64,000 bases of DNA from Terriglobales bacterium. GTDB lineage: Bacteria > Acidobacteriota > Terriglobia > Terriglobales > Acidobacteriaceae. Both the position numbers and the translations under genes were made by a program. The number at the start of each line of letters is the position of its first letter. Within the stretch, counting starts at the first letter, position 1. Shown one piece after another: positions 1 to 7,632 of the stretch. The notes under the pieces were generated by a model, which searched no databases, was not told where the DNA came from, and worked only from the letters and a program-made list of their open reading frames with translations. The stretch lies in contig JAICWP010000008.1 of the NCBI GenBank assembly GCA_025934735.1, positions 124,001 through 188,000 on the forward strand, read 5' to 3'.

Positions 1-1543
1 CGCCCATGATCCCGCCACCCGGGTGGGTGGCCGAACCGCACATGTAGAGATTTTTAATGGGCGTGCGGTACTGGGCCCAGCCCGGTACCGGCCGGAGGAA
101 GAACAACTGCTCCAGGGAGAGCTCGCCCTGGAAGATATTGCCCTGGGTGAGCCCGAACTCGCGCTCGATGTCGAGCGGCGTGAGCACCTGCTTGCCCACG
201 ATGATTTTCTTCAGGTTGGGCGCGTATTCGGAGACGGTCTCAATCACGTTGTTGCCGAATTCCTCGCGCTTCTCGTCCCAGGTGCCTTCCTTGAGGTTGT
301 AGGGGGCGTACTGCACGAAGCAGGACATCACGTGCTTGCCCGGGGGCGCCACCGAGGGATCGGTCAGGCTGGGAATTACCATGTCAACGTAGGGACGCCG
401 CGAGTACCTGCCGTACTTGGCATCATCGTAAGCGCGTTCCATGTAGTCCACGGCGGGCGAGACGGAAATCGCTCCCCGCAGGTGCGCGCCCTCGCCCGGC
501 ATGCAGGTGAAGTCGGGCAGCGCATCCAGCGCCAGGTTCACCTTGCCGGAGGAGCCGCGGTACTTGTAACGGCGGACTTCTTCCAGAAATTCGCCGGGCA
601 GTTCGCCCGCGTCAAGCATCTTCAGGAAGGTCAGGTTGGGGTCCACGCTCGAAGAAACTATATCGGCCTGGATCTCGTCGCCATTCTGCAGGACAACGCC
701 GCCGGCCCGCCCGTTTTTCACCAGAATTTTAGCGATGGGAGCGCTGGTGCGAATCTCGGCGCCGAACTCTTTCGCCGCATCCCCGATGGCATTGGAGATG
801 GCGCCGGTGCCACCGCGGGCAAAGCCCCAGGCGCGGAAAGCGCCATCAATCTCGCCCATGTAGTGGTGGAGCAGCACGTAGGCGGTGCCGGGCGAGCGCA
901 CGCCCAGGAAGGTGCCGATGATGCCTGAGGCTGACATGGTGGCCTTGAGCACGTCCGTCTCGAACCACTGGTCGAGGAAGTCGGCCGCGCTCATGGTCAT
1001 CAGCTGCACCTGGTTGTATTTGTCCTCGCTGGGGAGGTGCTGGAAGCGCCGCCCAATGAACAGCAGCTTCATCAGTTCCTTGGGATTCAGCGTGGAAGGG
1101 TCGGGCGGGACCATGCTCAGGATGGGCTTTACGAAGCGGCACATCTGCTGCATGGCCTTGCCGAATTCCTCGTAAGCCTCGGCGTCCACGGCGGAGTGGC
1201 GGGCAATTTCGCGGCGGGTCTTGCCGTGATCGTTCACGCGCCACAGGTGGTCGCCGTTGGGCATGGGCGTGAAGGTGCCGTCCAGGGGCAGGATTTCCAG
1301 GCCGTGCCGGGGCAGGTCTAGGTCGCGGATAATTTCCGGGCGCAGCAGCGAGACCACGTAGGAGCAGACCGAGAACTTGAAGCCGGGAATGATCTCTTCC
1401 GTCACCGCGGCGCCGCCCAGCACGTAGCGGCGCTCCAGAACCAGCACCTTCTTGCCGGCGCGCGCCAGGTAGGCGGCGTTGACCAGCCCGTTGTGGCCGC
1501 CGCCAATGACTATGACGTCGTACTTATTATTTCCAGCAGGCAT
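1..1543 (-). CDS. FAD-dependent oxidoreductase, phytoene desaturase / PYROXD2-like (3' end cut by window)
   Basis: Starts at the ATG whose complement is 1541-1543 and reads open to base 1, so about 514 residues are visible and the C-terminal tail is missing. The N-terminus has the dinucleotide-binding strand and GGGHNG loop at residues 14-19, typical of the phytoene-dehydrogenase/amine-oxidase FAD fold. Near the visible end is the family's second FAD signature (GSATHPGGGIMG), so probably only a short tail lies outside. The family desaturates, saturates or isomerises carotenoids and related lipids. The length and the HPGGG motif suit the PYROXD2/CrtI-like branch rather than a classic CrtI. No carotenoid genes are nearby, so the substrate is unknown. 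Long open frames on the plus strand here are antisense shadows. Confidence 0.85.
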   Translation of the reverse strand, partial: MPAGNNKYDVIVIGGGHNGLVNAAYLARAGKKVLVLERRYVLGGAAVTEEIIPGFKFSVCSYVVSLLRPEIIRDLDLPRHGLEILPLDGTFTPMPNGDHLWRVNDHGKTRREIARHSAVDAEAYEEFGKAMQQMCRFVKPILSMVPPDPSTLNPKELMKLLFIGRRFQHLPSEDKYNQVQLMTMSAADFLDQWFETDVLKATMSASGIIGTFLGVRSPGTAYVLLHHYMGEIDGAFRAWGFARGGTGAISNAIGDAAKEFGAEIRTSAPIAKILVKNGRAGGVVLQNGDEIQADIVSSSVDPNLTFLKMLDAGELPGEFLEEVRRYKYRGSSGKVNLALDALPDFTCMPGEGAHLRGAISVSPAVDYMERAYDDAKYGRYSRRPYVDMVIPSLTDPSVAPPGKHVMSCFVQYAPYNLKEGTWDEKREEFGNNVIETVSEYAPNLKKIIVGKQVLTPLDIEREFGLTQGNIFQGELSLEQLFFLRPVPGWAQYRTPIKNLYMCGSATHPGGGIMG

Positions 1544-1774
1544 AAGGCTTTGCGGAATGAAGCCACATTGTAAGCGAGGTGGGGAGATTTGTCTTGCAGG
1601 CGGGAGGTATTAGGGGACACGGCTCGTTCCGTCCAGGTTGGGTGGAAGCGCGTCGCGCGGTATCAGCGGCGGAGGATTAGCCGGTACGCCGAGTGGGAGC
1701 ACAGGCACGATTTATGGTGCAGGTATGCTCTATCGTTGCGGGGACGATTCACGCGGCAAAAACGATTTCGGAAG

Positions 1775-1828
1775 GGCACGGCTTCAGCCGTGCCGCAAAG
1801 GTTGCGTCATTAGGCGGCTTTTAGCCGC
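1775..1828 (-). repeat. REP pair R1
   Basis: Two hairpins: GGCACGGC-TTCA-GCCGTGCC (1775-1794) and GCGGCT-TTT-AGCCGC (1814-1828), 19 bases apart. CGGAAG lies just outside the first. The second hairpin encodes the last residues of the RAYT protein. Confidence 0.75.
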
Positions 1829-2277
1829 TGGGGGACGTCGTCCAAGACCCACCCGAGGTGGGCAGAGCTAAAGGGATACTGCCCCGGCTCCGAACAGAAT
1901 TTTGCCCGCACCGGGTTCAAAATAATGTACTCCCGGCAGCGGTCATAATCTGCTGCATCCCGAATACGATGATCTGTAAATCCCTTCTGCCAAACCTCAC
2001 AGGCTGAGGCCAGTTCTCGGCTTGCTCGGAACGAAAATCCGCCCTTTATGAACTGGACGACCCTTTCCAACGGAATATCAACGGGCGTGATGATTAGATG
2101 GAAGTGGTCGGGCATCAGCACAAATTCGTGCAATAGATATTTGCCGCTGGCGCGGTAGGCATAAAGGGTTTTCAGGAAGAGCTTGGCCCAAGCCTCGGAC
2201 CTGAAAAGGGTGCGCCGTTCCCAGGTTGCCGCGGTGACGAAGTATGTGCCGAAATTGTGTACCCGGCTCGGCTTCAA
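1810..2277 (-). CDS. REP-associated tyrosine transposase (RAYT, Y1_Tnp)
   Basis: 155-residue single-domain Y1 transposase. The metal-binding pair of the HUH fold is at H58 and H60 (MPDHFHLII). The nucleophilic Tyr is Y117, in REYIILNPV, matching the position of the catalytic Tyr in E. coli TnpA-REP. The conserved WQKGF..HRIR block precedes it. Such enzymes nick single-stranded REP hairpins near a short tag and are usually domesticated single-copy genes. The C-terminus (VPQRLKAA) is encoded by the adjacent REP hairpin, as is common when a RAYT and its REP are fused. All catalytic residues are present, so the enzyme may be active. Confidence 0.9.
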   Translation of the reverse strand: MKPSRVHNFGTYFVTAATWERRTLFRSEAWAKLFLKTLYAYRASGKYLLHEFVLMPDHFHLIITPVDIPLERVVQFIKGGFSFRASRELASACEVWQKGFTDHRIRDAADYDRCREYIILNPVRAKFCSEPGQYPFSSAHLGWVLDDVPQRLKAA

Positions 2278-2287
2278 GACGACCCTC

Positions 2288-2341
2288 CACGGCTAAAGCC
2301 CTCGCTGCCGTCATGATCAACGGCTCGGCTGAAGCCGAGCC
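2288..2341 (+). repeat. REP pair R2 (inverted relative to R1)
   Basis: ACGGCTAAAGCC-type hairpin, then a 21-base gap, then GGCTCGGC-TGAA-GCCGAGCC (2322-2341) followed by CTTCCGAG. Compensating changes in the stem (CTCGG/CCGAG instead of CACGG/CCGTG) show that the fold is conserved, not just the sequence. Confidence 0.75.
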
Positions 2342-2564
2342 CTTCCGAGGACAAAGGCAGAGTCGTGCCCAAAATCCAGATTACGTATTGTGGGTGGATA
2401 GCTCTGTGATTGATCGCACTCGAAAGCGTGACAGCAAGTTGTTTCCGGGTACAGTCGAATAGGCCGCCTGATAGAAAGGCTGCAGCTAGCCTGACTCACC
2501 CGAAGCTCTCGATCTATTACGAGTCTTCCCCTTTCCTGCCCGTGCCCTTTGAATCTCACTGTTC

Positions 2565-2594
2565 TTGCTGCCGCCGCACTGCGCTGGCTATAAT
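2565..2594 (+). promoter_or_regulatory. Sigma-70 promoter of the GcvT-like gene
   Basis: A perfect TATAAT (2589-2594) sits 18 bases after TTGCTG (2565-2570). Transcription would begin near 2601, leaving about 27 bases before the TTG start at 2628. This argues against any start upstream of 2601. Confidence 0.6.
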
Positions 2595-2627
2595 CCGGCT
2601 TCATACCAACGCATCGCAGGAGCCACC

Positions 2628-3824
2628 TTGCCGGTCGGAACCGCATTTCACGAGCGCACGTTTCCTCTCTGCTACAGCCTGAATTACCGGGAATGGTCAG
2701 GCTACTACACGGTCAGCGTGTACGAAACCCACCATGAGCACGAGTACAATGCCATCCGCAACGCGGCCGCGCTGATTGATATCACGCCGCTGTTCAAATA
2801 CATGGTGACCGGCAAGGATGCCACCCGCCTGGTGAATCGCGTGATCGCGCGCGACATTGCTAAGGTGAGGGTGGGCCAGGTCATTTACTGCTGCTGGTGC
2901 GACGAAGCTGGCAAGGTCATAGATGATGGCACCATCACCCGGCTGGAAGAAAACAAATACCGCTGGACCGCCGCTGATGCCAGCCTGCGCTGGTTTCGCC
3001 AGAACGCCCTGGGCATGGACGTGCAGATTGAGGACATCTCCGAGAAGACGGCGGCGCTGGCGGTGCAGGGCCCCACTTCGGGCAAGCTGCTGAAGGCGGT
3101 TTGCGATGCCGACATCAGCAACCTCAAATATTTTCGCGTTACCCACGGCAAAATCGAAGGCGTGCCCGTGGACGTCTCCCGCACTGGTTACACCGGCGAT
3201 CTGGGCTACGAAATATGGGCGCCGTGGAACGACGCGGTTAAGGTTTGGGACGCGCTGATGAAGAAAGGCAAGCAGTTCGACGTGCACCCCACCGGCATGC
3301 TGGCCCTGGACGTAGCCCGCATCGAGGCGGGGTTGATCCTGATCGAGGTGGATTACGTCAGCAGCAAAAAGGCGCTCATCCCGGAACAGAAGTACTCGCC
3401 TGACGAAATCGGCCTGGGCCGCCTGGTGCACCTGGAAAAAGAAAATTTCATTGGCCGTGCGGCCCTTATCGAGGAGCAGAAGCGGGGTACGCCGCGGCAA
3501 TTGGTGGGACTGGAACTGGAGTGGTCGGAAGTGGAGCGCTTCTTCGACAAGCTGGGCATGGCGCCGCAGACCCCGAGCACCGCCTCGCGGGTGCATGTGC
3601 CCGTGTACCACGGCCGAACGCAGGTGGGAAAGGCGACTTCCACCACTTGGTCGCCGTTGCTGAAAAAGATGATCGCCCTGGCTAGCGTGGAGCGCGAGCA
3701 CTCCCGGCTGGGCAGCAAGCTGAAGATGGAGTTTACGGTGGAGTCGGTGCGCCATACCGTGACCGCCACCGTGGTGAAACTGCCATTCTTCAATCCGCCG
3801 CGAAAGACGGCAGTGCCGGTTTAG
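2628..3824 (+). CDS. GcvT-fold aminomethyltransferase family protein
   Basis: 398 residues from a TTG start. AGGAG at 2618-2622 is 5 bases upstream, and the promoter at 2565-2594 rules out the longer reading from 2565. It shows the folate-binding GcvT fold: N-terminal Y..HHEHEYNAIRNAAALIDITPLFKYMVTGKDA, the middle block with SRTGYTGDLGYEI, and a C-terminal barrel from about residue 290. Family members move one-carbon units to or from tetrahydrofolate, as in the glycine cleavage T protein, sarcosine or DMSP demethylases. No gcvH, gcvP or other glycine-cleavage gene is near, so it is more likely a stand-alone demethylase/aminomethyltransferase paralogue than GcvT itself. The substrate is unknown. 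Confidence 0.8.
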   Translation: MPVGTAFHERTFPLCYSLNYREWSGYYTVSVYETHHEHEYNAIRNAAALIDITPLFKYMVTGKDATRLVNRVIARDIAKVRVGQVIYCCWCDEAGKVIDDGTITRLEENKYRWTAADASLRWFRQNALGMDVQIEDISEKTAALAVQGPTSGKLLKAVCDADISNLKYFRVTHGKIEGVPVDVSRTGYTGDLGYEIWAPWNDAVKVWDALMKKGKQFDVHPTGMLALDVARIEAGLILIEVDYVSSKKALIPEQKYSPDEIGLGRLVHLEKENFIGRAALIEEQKRGTPRQLVGLELEWSEVERFFDKLGMAPQTPSTASRVHVPVYHGRTQVGKATSTTWSPLLKKMIALASVEREHSRLGSKLKMEFTVESVRHTVTATVVKLPFFNPPRKTAVPV

Positions 3825-3879
3825 AAAGCCAGCAATTCAGCCAGCTAAGCGGCCCAGATCCTCAGCTAGAATCACCGGC

Positions 3880-4395
3880 ATGAAACCCGCCGACCTGGCC
3901 CGCATATGGGAAGAGCACACCCGGCACGAATTCCAGACGCAGGATTTGGAGTCCACGCTGGTCACCATGGTGGACGACGGCTACGTCAACCACATCCCGG
4001 TCATGACCGGGGCTTCCGGCAAGCCAGCGTTGCGTGAGTTTTACGGCCGGAACTTCATTCCTGCCATGCCGCCCGACACCACGCTCACTCCGGTTTCCCG
4101 CACCGTTGGCGAAAACCAATTGGTGGATGAAATGATTTTTTCTTTTACCCACACCCAGGAGATGCCCTGGATGCTCCCCGGCATCGCGCCAACCAACCGC
4201 CGGGTGGAAGTACCCTTGGTCGCGGTTGTGGGATTTCGCGACGGCAAGGTAGCGTTCGAGCGCGTTTACTGGGACCAAGCCTCGGTGCTTAAGCAGATTG
4301 GCTTGCTCGTTGATCCCGCGCTCCCGGTTTTCGGCGCTGAAACCGCCCGCAAGATTGTGCAGCAGATGGCCAGCAGCCGCGCGGGCGGAGAATAG
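3880..4395 (+). CDS. NTF2-like / SnoaL-like domain protein
   Basis: 171 residues, about one NTF2-like cone. The pattern fits the SnoaL/ester-cyclase-like group: an N-terminal helical part with TRHEFQTQDLESTLVTMVDDGYV, a central RxFYG motif, and C-terminal strands ending ..GFRDGKVAFERVYWDQASVLKQIGLL. The W-D-Q-A-S-V-L stretch is common in carboxymethylenebutenolidase-associated NTF2 proteins. No signal peptide, so probably cytoplasmic. The start codon has no good Shine-Dalgarno sequence. It faces the DinB gene with one base between the stop codons. Substrate and reaction are unknown. Confidence 0.75.
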   Translation: MKPADLARIWEEHTRHEFQTQDLESTLVTMVDDGYVNHIPVMTGASGKPALREFYGRNFIPAMPPDTTLTPVSRTVGENQLVDEMIFSFTHTQEMPWMLPGIAPTNRRVEVPLVAVVGFRDGKVAFERVYWDQASVLKQIGLLVDPALPVFGAETARKIVQQMASSRAGGE

Positions 4396-4396
4396 A

Positions 4397-4912
4397 TCAG
4401 CCGCGGTTCACCATCTGCCCGCGGATCCGCGTGATCTGTTTCATGTGATGGCGGCCGTGTACCAGGTGAAAGGTTCGCCACTGCTCCGCGGTGAGAGGCC
4501 CCAGGATTGGATGGTTGGCGATCTTGCTGCTTGCCCCAAATTGGGCTTCGCAGCGGCTGATGGCATCGTCAGCAGCCGCCAGATTGCGCTGAATCTCCAC
4601 CAACACGGTTTCCGGCGCCGCCCCTTTGGGCAACACCATGGCCGGCGCTTGCCGCCCGCTGGGCATGTAGCGCAGCCCGGTCACGACAAAGCCGGCGATG
4701 CGTTGCCGCCAGTTGGCTGCGGTCAGGCTGGGCTGTCCCGCTTTCAGGCAGCGCTGCAGCGACTTGGCCGTGCCACTGTAGGTGAGCGACAAGTGCTCCA
4801 GGATCGCCGCCGCACTCCATTTGCCGTTTTGATGCCAGGCCAGTTGTTCGCTGCTCATGCCGCGCACCGCGTGCTCAATCGCCTCTTGAATGCGTTGCAG
4901 ATCGGGGTGCAT
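4397..4912 (-). CDS. DinB-family protein (DinB_2 / DUF1569-like)
   Basis: 171-residue four-helix protein. Metal-ligand histidines of the DinB/YfiT fold are suggested by H40 in AAAILEHLSLTYSG and the C-terminal LVHGRHHMKQI. Many bacteria carry several DinB-like proteins; some are thiol-S-transferases (bacillithiol or mycothiol type), most are unassigned. Here the N-terminal IEHAVRGMSSEQLAWHQNGKWSAAAILEHL pattern is diagnostic. It is convergent with the NTF2-like gene. Function beyond the fold cannot be stated. Confidence 0.75.
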   Translation of the reverse strand: MHPDLQRIQEAIEHAVRGMSSEQLAWHQNGKWSAAAILEHLSLTYSGTAKSLQRCLKAGQPSLTAANWRQRIAGFVVTGLRYMPSGRQAPAMVLPKGAAPETVLVEIQRNLAAADDAISRCEAQFGASSKIANHPILGPLTAEQWRTFHLVHGRHHMKQITRIRGQMVNRG

Positions 4913-4983
4913 GGTAAGCTCGCCTTTCGATTAGAATGTGCGGGACGCTTCCAGTCGCAAAACATTTTGCCAGGATGGTGGCC

Positions 4984-5607
4984 ATGAAAAAGCTGGTCGT
5001 GAGTGTATTGTCGCTGTTGGTGCTGGCCGCGTGCTCCTCTGAGCCGACCAAGACCGCGGAACAGCCGGCCAAGCCCGCTCCCAAGCAGGCGGAGCTCAGC
5101 ACCGGGCGCATGGGTTTTCAACGGCTCTACATCGCCGCCCATGGCTGGGCTCCCGATGCCCGGCCTTACATCATTACATCGCAGTTGACCAAGGAATCCA
5201 TCGGCCGCGACGGTAAGTCCGGCGTGTGGAGGGCCGGCTTTGCCTCCAACGTGCGCCATGCCATCAAGCCTTTCGTGTGGTCAGGCCTCGACAGTGATGA
5301 TGCGCCTTCCCCCGGCATTTCGTCTGGCGTGGAAGATAGCTACAATCCGGCCAACACCTCCACCCAAGCCTTCGACATTGGCTTTCTCAAAATTGACACC
5401 GACAAGGCTTTCGAAGTGGCACAGAAGCACGGTGGCGAAAAGCTGCTGCAGAAAAATCCCAAGCAGCCGGTCGTTTACATGTGCAATTGGAATCCGGGGG
5501 CAAACGAGCTCGTTTGGCACGTAATTTACGGCACCGGGCCTGACGATGCCCGCCTGCGCGTGGCGGTGAATGCGACCAGTGGTGATTTTCTCCGGGTGGA
5601 GAAGTAG
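4984..5607 (+). CDS. Predicted lipoprotein of unknown function
   Basis: 207 residues from the ATG at 4984, with AGGA at 4973-4976 as ribosome binding site. A short signal peptide ends in a lipobox LAAC with Cys17, so the mature protein should be anchored in a membrane. The mature part begins with a Lys/Pro/Ala linker and continues as one domain, including AHGWAPDARPYIITSQLT and a C-terminal GTGPDDARLRVAVNATSGDFLRVEK. That ending resembles a PepSY-like strand-helix-strand, which is only a guess. A Cys in VVYMCNWNPGANELVWHV is the only other Cys. No close family was recognised. Confidence 0.7.
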   Translation: MKKLVVSVLSLLVLAACSSEPTKTAEQPAKPAPKQAELSTGRMGFQRLYIAAHGWAPDARPYIITSQLTKESIGRDGKSGVWRAGFASNVRHAIKPFVWSGLDSDDAPSPGISSGVEDSYNPANTSTQAFDIGFLKIDTDKAFEVAQKHGGEKLLQKNPKQPVVYMCNWNPGANELVWHVIYGTGPDDARLRVAVNATSGDFLRVEK

Positions 5608-5643
5608 TTTCAGTTCCGATAGGAAAGCTACTCGGGTTGGGGA

Positions 5644-6396
5644 CTACTGCTGCTTAGGCTTGGCTATGGTGGCGGTCTTCGCCGGTTTGGTCACTCCGGG
5701 CGCCTTTCCCTTCAGTCTCGCCAGCGCTTTCTGCGCGTCATTGGCTTTCGGCCCGTACGGCAGGATTTTCAGGTAATCCCGGTAGTTCTTCACCGCCTCC
5801 TGCAGATCGCCAACCTTCTCCGATGCGTCCGCCAGCCGGTAAGTAGCAATTGCGTCGTTGGGCTTATAGAGCAAAGCCTCGCGGTAGCGGGAGACGGCGG
5901 CACGGTAGTTGTGTTGCTTGAAGTAGAAGTCGCCCACTTCCACGTTCTTGGCGGCGCGATGCGGATCGAAGGGATGGAACTCGCCCACGTCGGCGTCATC
6001 CAGTCCCGCGTTGGGATGGGTTTTGGCGTCGTTCTCCGGAGGGGTGATGTCCACCTTCTCGTCCTTGCTGGTGCTGCTGCCGGAGTCGTCGGGAGGGGTG
6101 GTGCGGGGCGGCTGAGAAGTAGCCGCTGGGCCACCAGGGCCGTAGGGGCCGGGCTCGGTTGGCGGAGGCGATGGCCGCTGCGGAGGCGGCGCGGAAGGAA
6201 GTTTCTGCGAATCCTGGCTCTTTTGCCCGGCGGTAGGCTGCGGCTGGGGCGCCGAGGGTAGGTCCTGGGTGGAGGTCGTCTTCTGCTGCCCGGATTGCGA
6301 TGGCTGCTGCCCGGACGGGTTCTCCTGCTGCCCGCAAAGCGGCAATGCCATAGCGAGGGCAAGCGCGATCACCCAGGCCGAACGTCGGACAGCCAT
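5644..6396 (-). CDS. Secreted TPR protein with Pro/Gln-rich linker
   Basis: 250 residues. A cleavable signal peptide (hydrophobic segment 6-20, then CGQQ; the Cys could even be a lipobox) is followed by about 100 residues rich in Pro, Gln and Ser. Two or three TPR units follow at about 145-220 (NVEVGDFYFKQHNYRAAV, then ALLYKPNDAIATYRLADAS and AVKNYRDYLKILPYGP). The tail is Lys-rich. The TPRs suggest a periplasmic scaffold or an envelope assembly partner, like the C-terminal part of the Tol-Pal protein YbgF. It lies just downstream of the OmpA/Pal-like lipoprotein on the same strand, but a terminator (6489-6510) separates them. Confidence 0.75.
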   Translation of the reverse strand: MAVRRSAWVIALALAMALPLCGQQENPSGQQPSQSGQQKTTSTQDLPSAPQPQPTAGQKSQDSQKLPSAPPPQRPSPPPTEPGPYGPGGPAATSQPPRTTPPDDSGSSTSKDEKVDITPPENDAKTHPNAGLDDADVGEFHPFDPHRAAKNVEVGDFYFKQHNYRAAVSRYREALLYKPNDAIATYRLADASEKVGDLQEAVKNYRDYLKILPYGPKANDAQKALARLKGKAPGVTKPAKTATIAKPKQQ

Positions 6397-6488
6397 GCAG
6401 ATATTCTACTGCAGGAGTCGGCAGTCGGGACTGGAGAGTGAATGCAGACCAGTGACTCCTGACTACCCACTCTATCCTAAAAAAAAAC

Positions 6489-6510
6489 AGGCCATCCATA
6501 CGGATGGCCT
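6489..6510 (-). terminator. Rho-independent terminator of the OmpA/Pal-like gene
   Basis: Perfect 9-bp stem (6489-6497 with 6502-6510), four-base loop, then one G and a run of nine T on the minus strand (complement of 6479-6487). It lies 34 bases past the stop at 6544. Confidence 0.85.
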
Positions 6511-6543
6511 GGTTGGCGAAGTCCTCCGGGGAGGAGGGAAAAC

Positions 6544-7293
6544 TTATTTGCCCTGGGGCTGCACTAGCGAAGCGGCCGGTCCAGTCGAGGACGGCGCCTG
6601 CTGTTGCTGCTGGCCCTCAGTATTGGTCATCAGGCGAATATCCACGCGGCGGTTCTTGGCCCGCCCAGCAGCCGTTTTGTTGGTGGCCACCGGCTTATCT
6701 TTGCCCAGACCAATCAGGTAGATCTTGTGCGCCGGGACGTTGTACTTGGAGGCCAGGTACTGAATGACCGAGTCAGCACGCCGGTCGCTCAGGCCGTAGT
6801 TGTACTGCTGGCTGCCGACGCCGTCCGCGCCGCCTTCCACGGTAATGATGTAGTTCTTGGTTTTGGGAATCTCAGAGCCCAGTTCATCCAGGGCGGATCT
6901 CGCTTTGCCGGTCAAATTGTCGCGGTTGAAAGCAAAGTGGACCGAGGTCTCGACCACAGGATGATAGTTGTCGAGGTTGGCGACCGTGTTGGCCAGCGAA
7001 GTCACCCGATTGCTGGCGGTGGTGGCCGTCTGTTGCGCCTGGTCGGCCGACTGGCCGGCGGCCTGGGCCTTCTGGTCCACTTCCGCCGTCTTGTTGTTCA
7101 CGGTCAGAATGCTTTGCTGGACGCGTGCGTCAACGTCCTTGATGTCGCGGCTATTCTTCGCGGTCAGGTCGTCCAGTTCGTTGACCTTGTTGACCACGGG
7201 CGTAACTTCATTGCGAACATATTTCTTGCTGGAGCAGCCGATACCCAGAAACAGACTGGACGCCAACAAGCCTGAGAGAAAAATCCGGTTCAT
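6544..7293 (-). CDS. OmpA-family (Pal-like) peptidoglycan-binding lipoprotein
   Basis: 249 residues from the ATG at 7293, with AAGGAG 7 bases upstream; the frame stays open further upstream but has no support. The signal peptide ends in a lipobox LGIGC (Cys20). Residues 30-120 form a heptad-rich coiled coil (VNKVNELDDLTAKNSRDIKDVDARVQQS...). Residues 130-225 are an OmpA-like peptidoglycan-binding domain, with VHFAFNRDNLT, YIITVEGGADGVGSQQYNYGLSDRRADSV and GRAKNRRVDIRL. This resembles Pal with an Lpp-like coiled-coil spacer and should tether the outer membrane to the wall. No tolAB genes are in the window. Confidence 0.85.
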   Translation of the reverse strand: MNRIFLSGLLASSLFLGIGCSSKKYVRNEVTPVVNKVNELDDLTAKNSRDIKDVDARVQQSILTVNNKTAEVDQKAQAAGQSADQAQQTATTASNRVTSLANTVANLDNYHPVVETSVHFAFNRDNLTGKARSALDELGSEIPKTKNYIITVEGGADGVGSQQYNYGLSDRRADSVIQYLASKYNVPAHKIYLIGLGKDKPVATNKTAAGRAKNRRVDIRLMTNTEGQQQQQAPSSTGPAASLVQPQGK

Positions 7294-7632
7294 GAGGAGA
7301 ACTCCTTCCATCCGCAGGAGCGGCCTTGTGCGCTCCCGTCGTTTGCTGATTGAGCACGTGCGCTGCCAATCGCAGCGCCAGGTAAAGACATCTAATTGTA
7401 AGCCAATCAACGACTTCCGGTAAAACCCCGAAGAAGTATACCGGGCGGCCAATGGCCAGGTGGGCAAACCCGTCGTAAGTCGTAGAATTTTTACCCGGCA
7501 GAAAGCTGAAGTTTATGCCCAAAAACGGCACTTTTTGGCCCGAGCTGCGGTTTCAGCGGCTAGGGCGGCATGTTTTGAACCCTGCCAGCCGGCTCCGGCA
7601 CCCGGTTCTGATGCTGACCAGCTATCATCGAA
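7294..7632. other. Divergent intergenic region between the OmpA-like gene and uvrC
   Basis: No gene seen. A possible minus-strand promoter has TACAAT (complement of 7395-7400) 17 bases from TTACCG (complement of 7418-7423), giving a leader of about 95 bases for the OmpA-like gene. No clear promoter was found for uvrC. Confidence 0.4.

Larger units (their letters stand above)
1775..2341. mobile_element. REP-RAYT locus: REP pair, transposase, inverted REP pair
   Basis: A minus-strand RAYT gene is bracketed by two REP pairs in opposite orientation. The left pair has perfect 8-bp stems at 1775-1782/1787-1794 (loop TTCA) and a second hairpin at 1814-1828. The right pair has stems at 2322-2329/2334-2341 (loop TGAA) and a second stem-loop at about 2288-2301. 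The 19-21 base gap between the two hairpins of each pair and the flanking CCTTCCGA (or its complement) are kept. RAYTs are known to bind and process such REP sequences. Autonomous movement of the unit is inferred, not shown. Confidence 0.7.
2278..2627. other. Intergenic region with REP pair R2 and the GcvT-like gene promoter
   Basis: No convincing gene. It holds REP pair R2 (2288-2341), then about 220 bases with no recognisable element, then the promoter and ribosome binding site of the next gene. I looked for a glycine-riboswitch-like leader and saw none; the predicted leader is only about 27 bases. Confidence 0.5.

Noticed and set aside
23-928. Long open frame on the plus strand inside the oxidoreductase gene
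   Set aside because: It is antisense to a clear FAD enzyme on the minus strand with conserved motifs; the plus-strand product has no known motif.
2278-2627. Glycine riboswitch before the GcvT-like gene
   Set aside because: The promoter leaves a leader of about 27 bases, too short, and no conserved core is visible.
2697-3755. 352-codon minus-strand frame inside the GcvT-like gene
   Set aside because: Antisense to a conserved protein; GC-rich codon bias keeps the opposite frame open.
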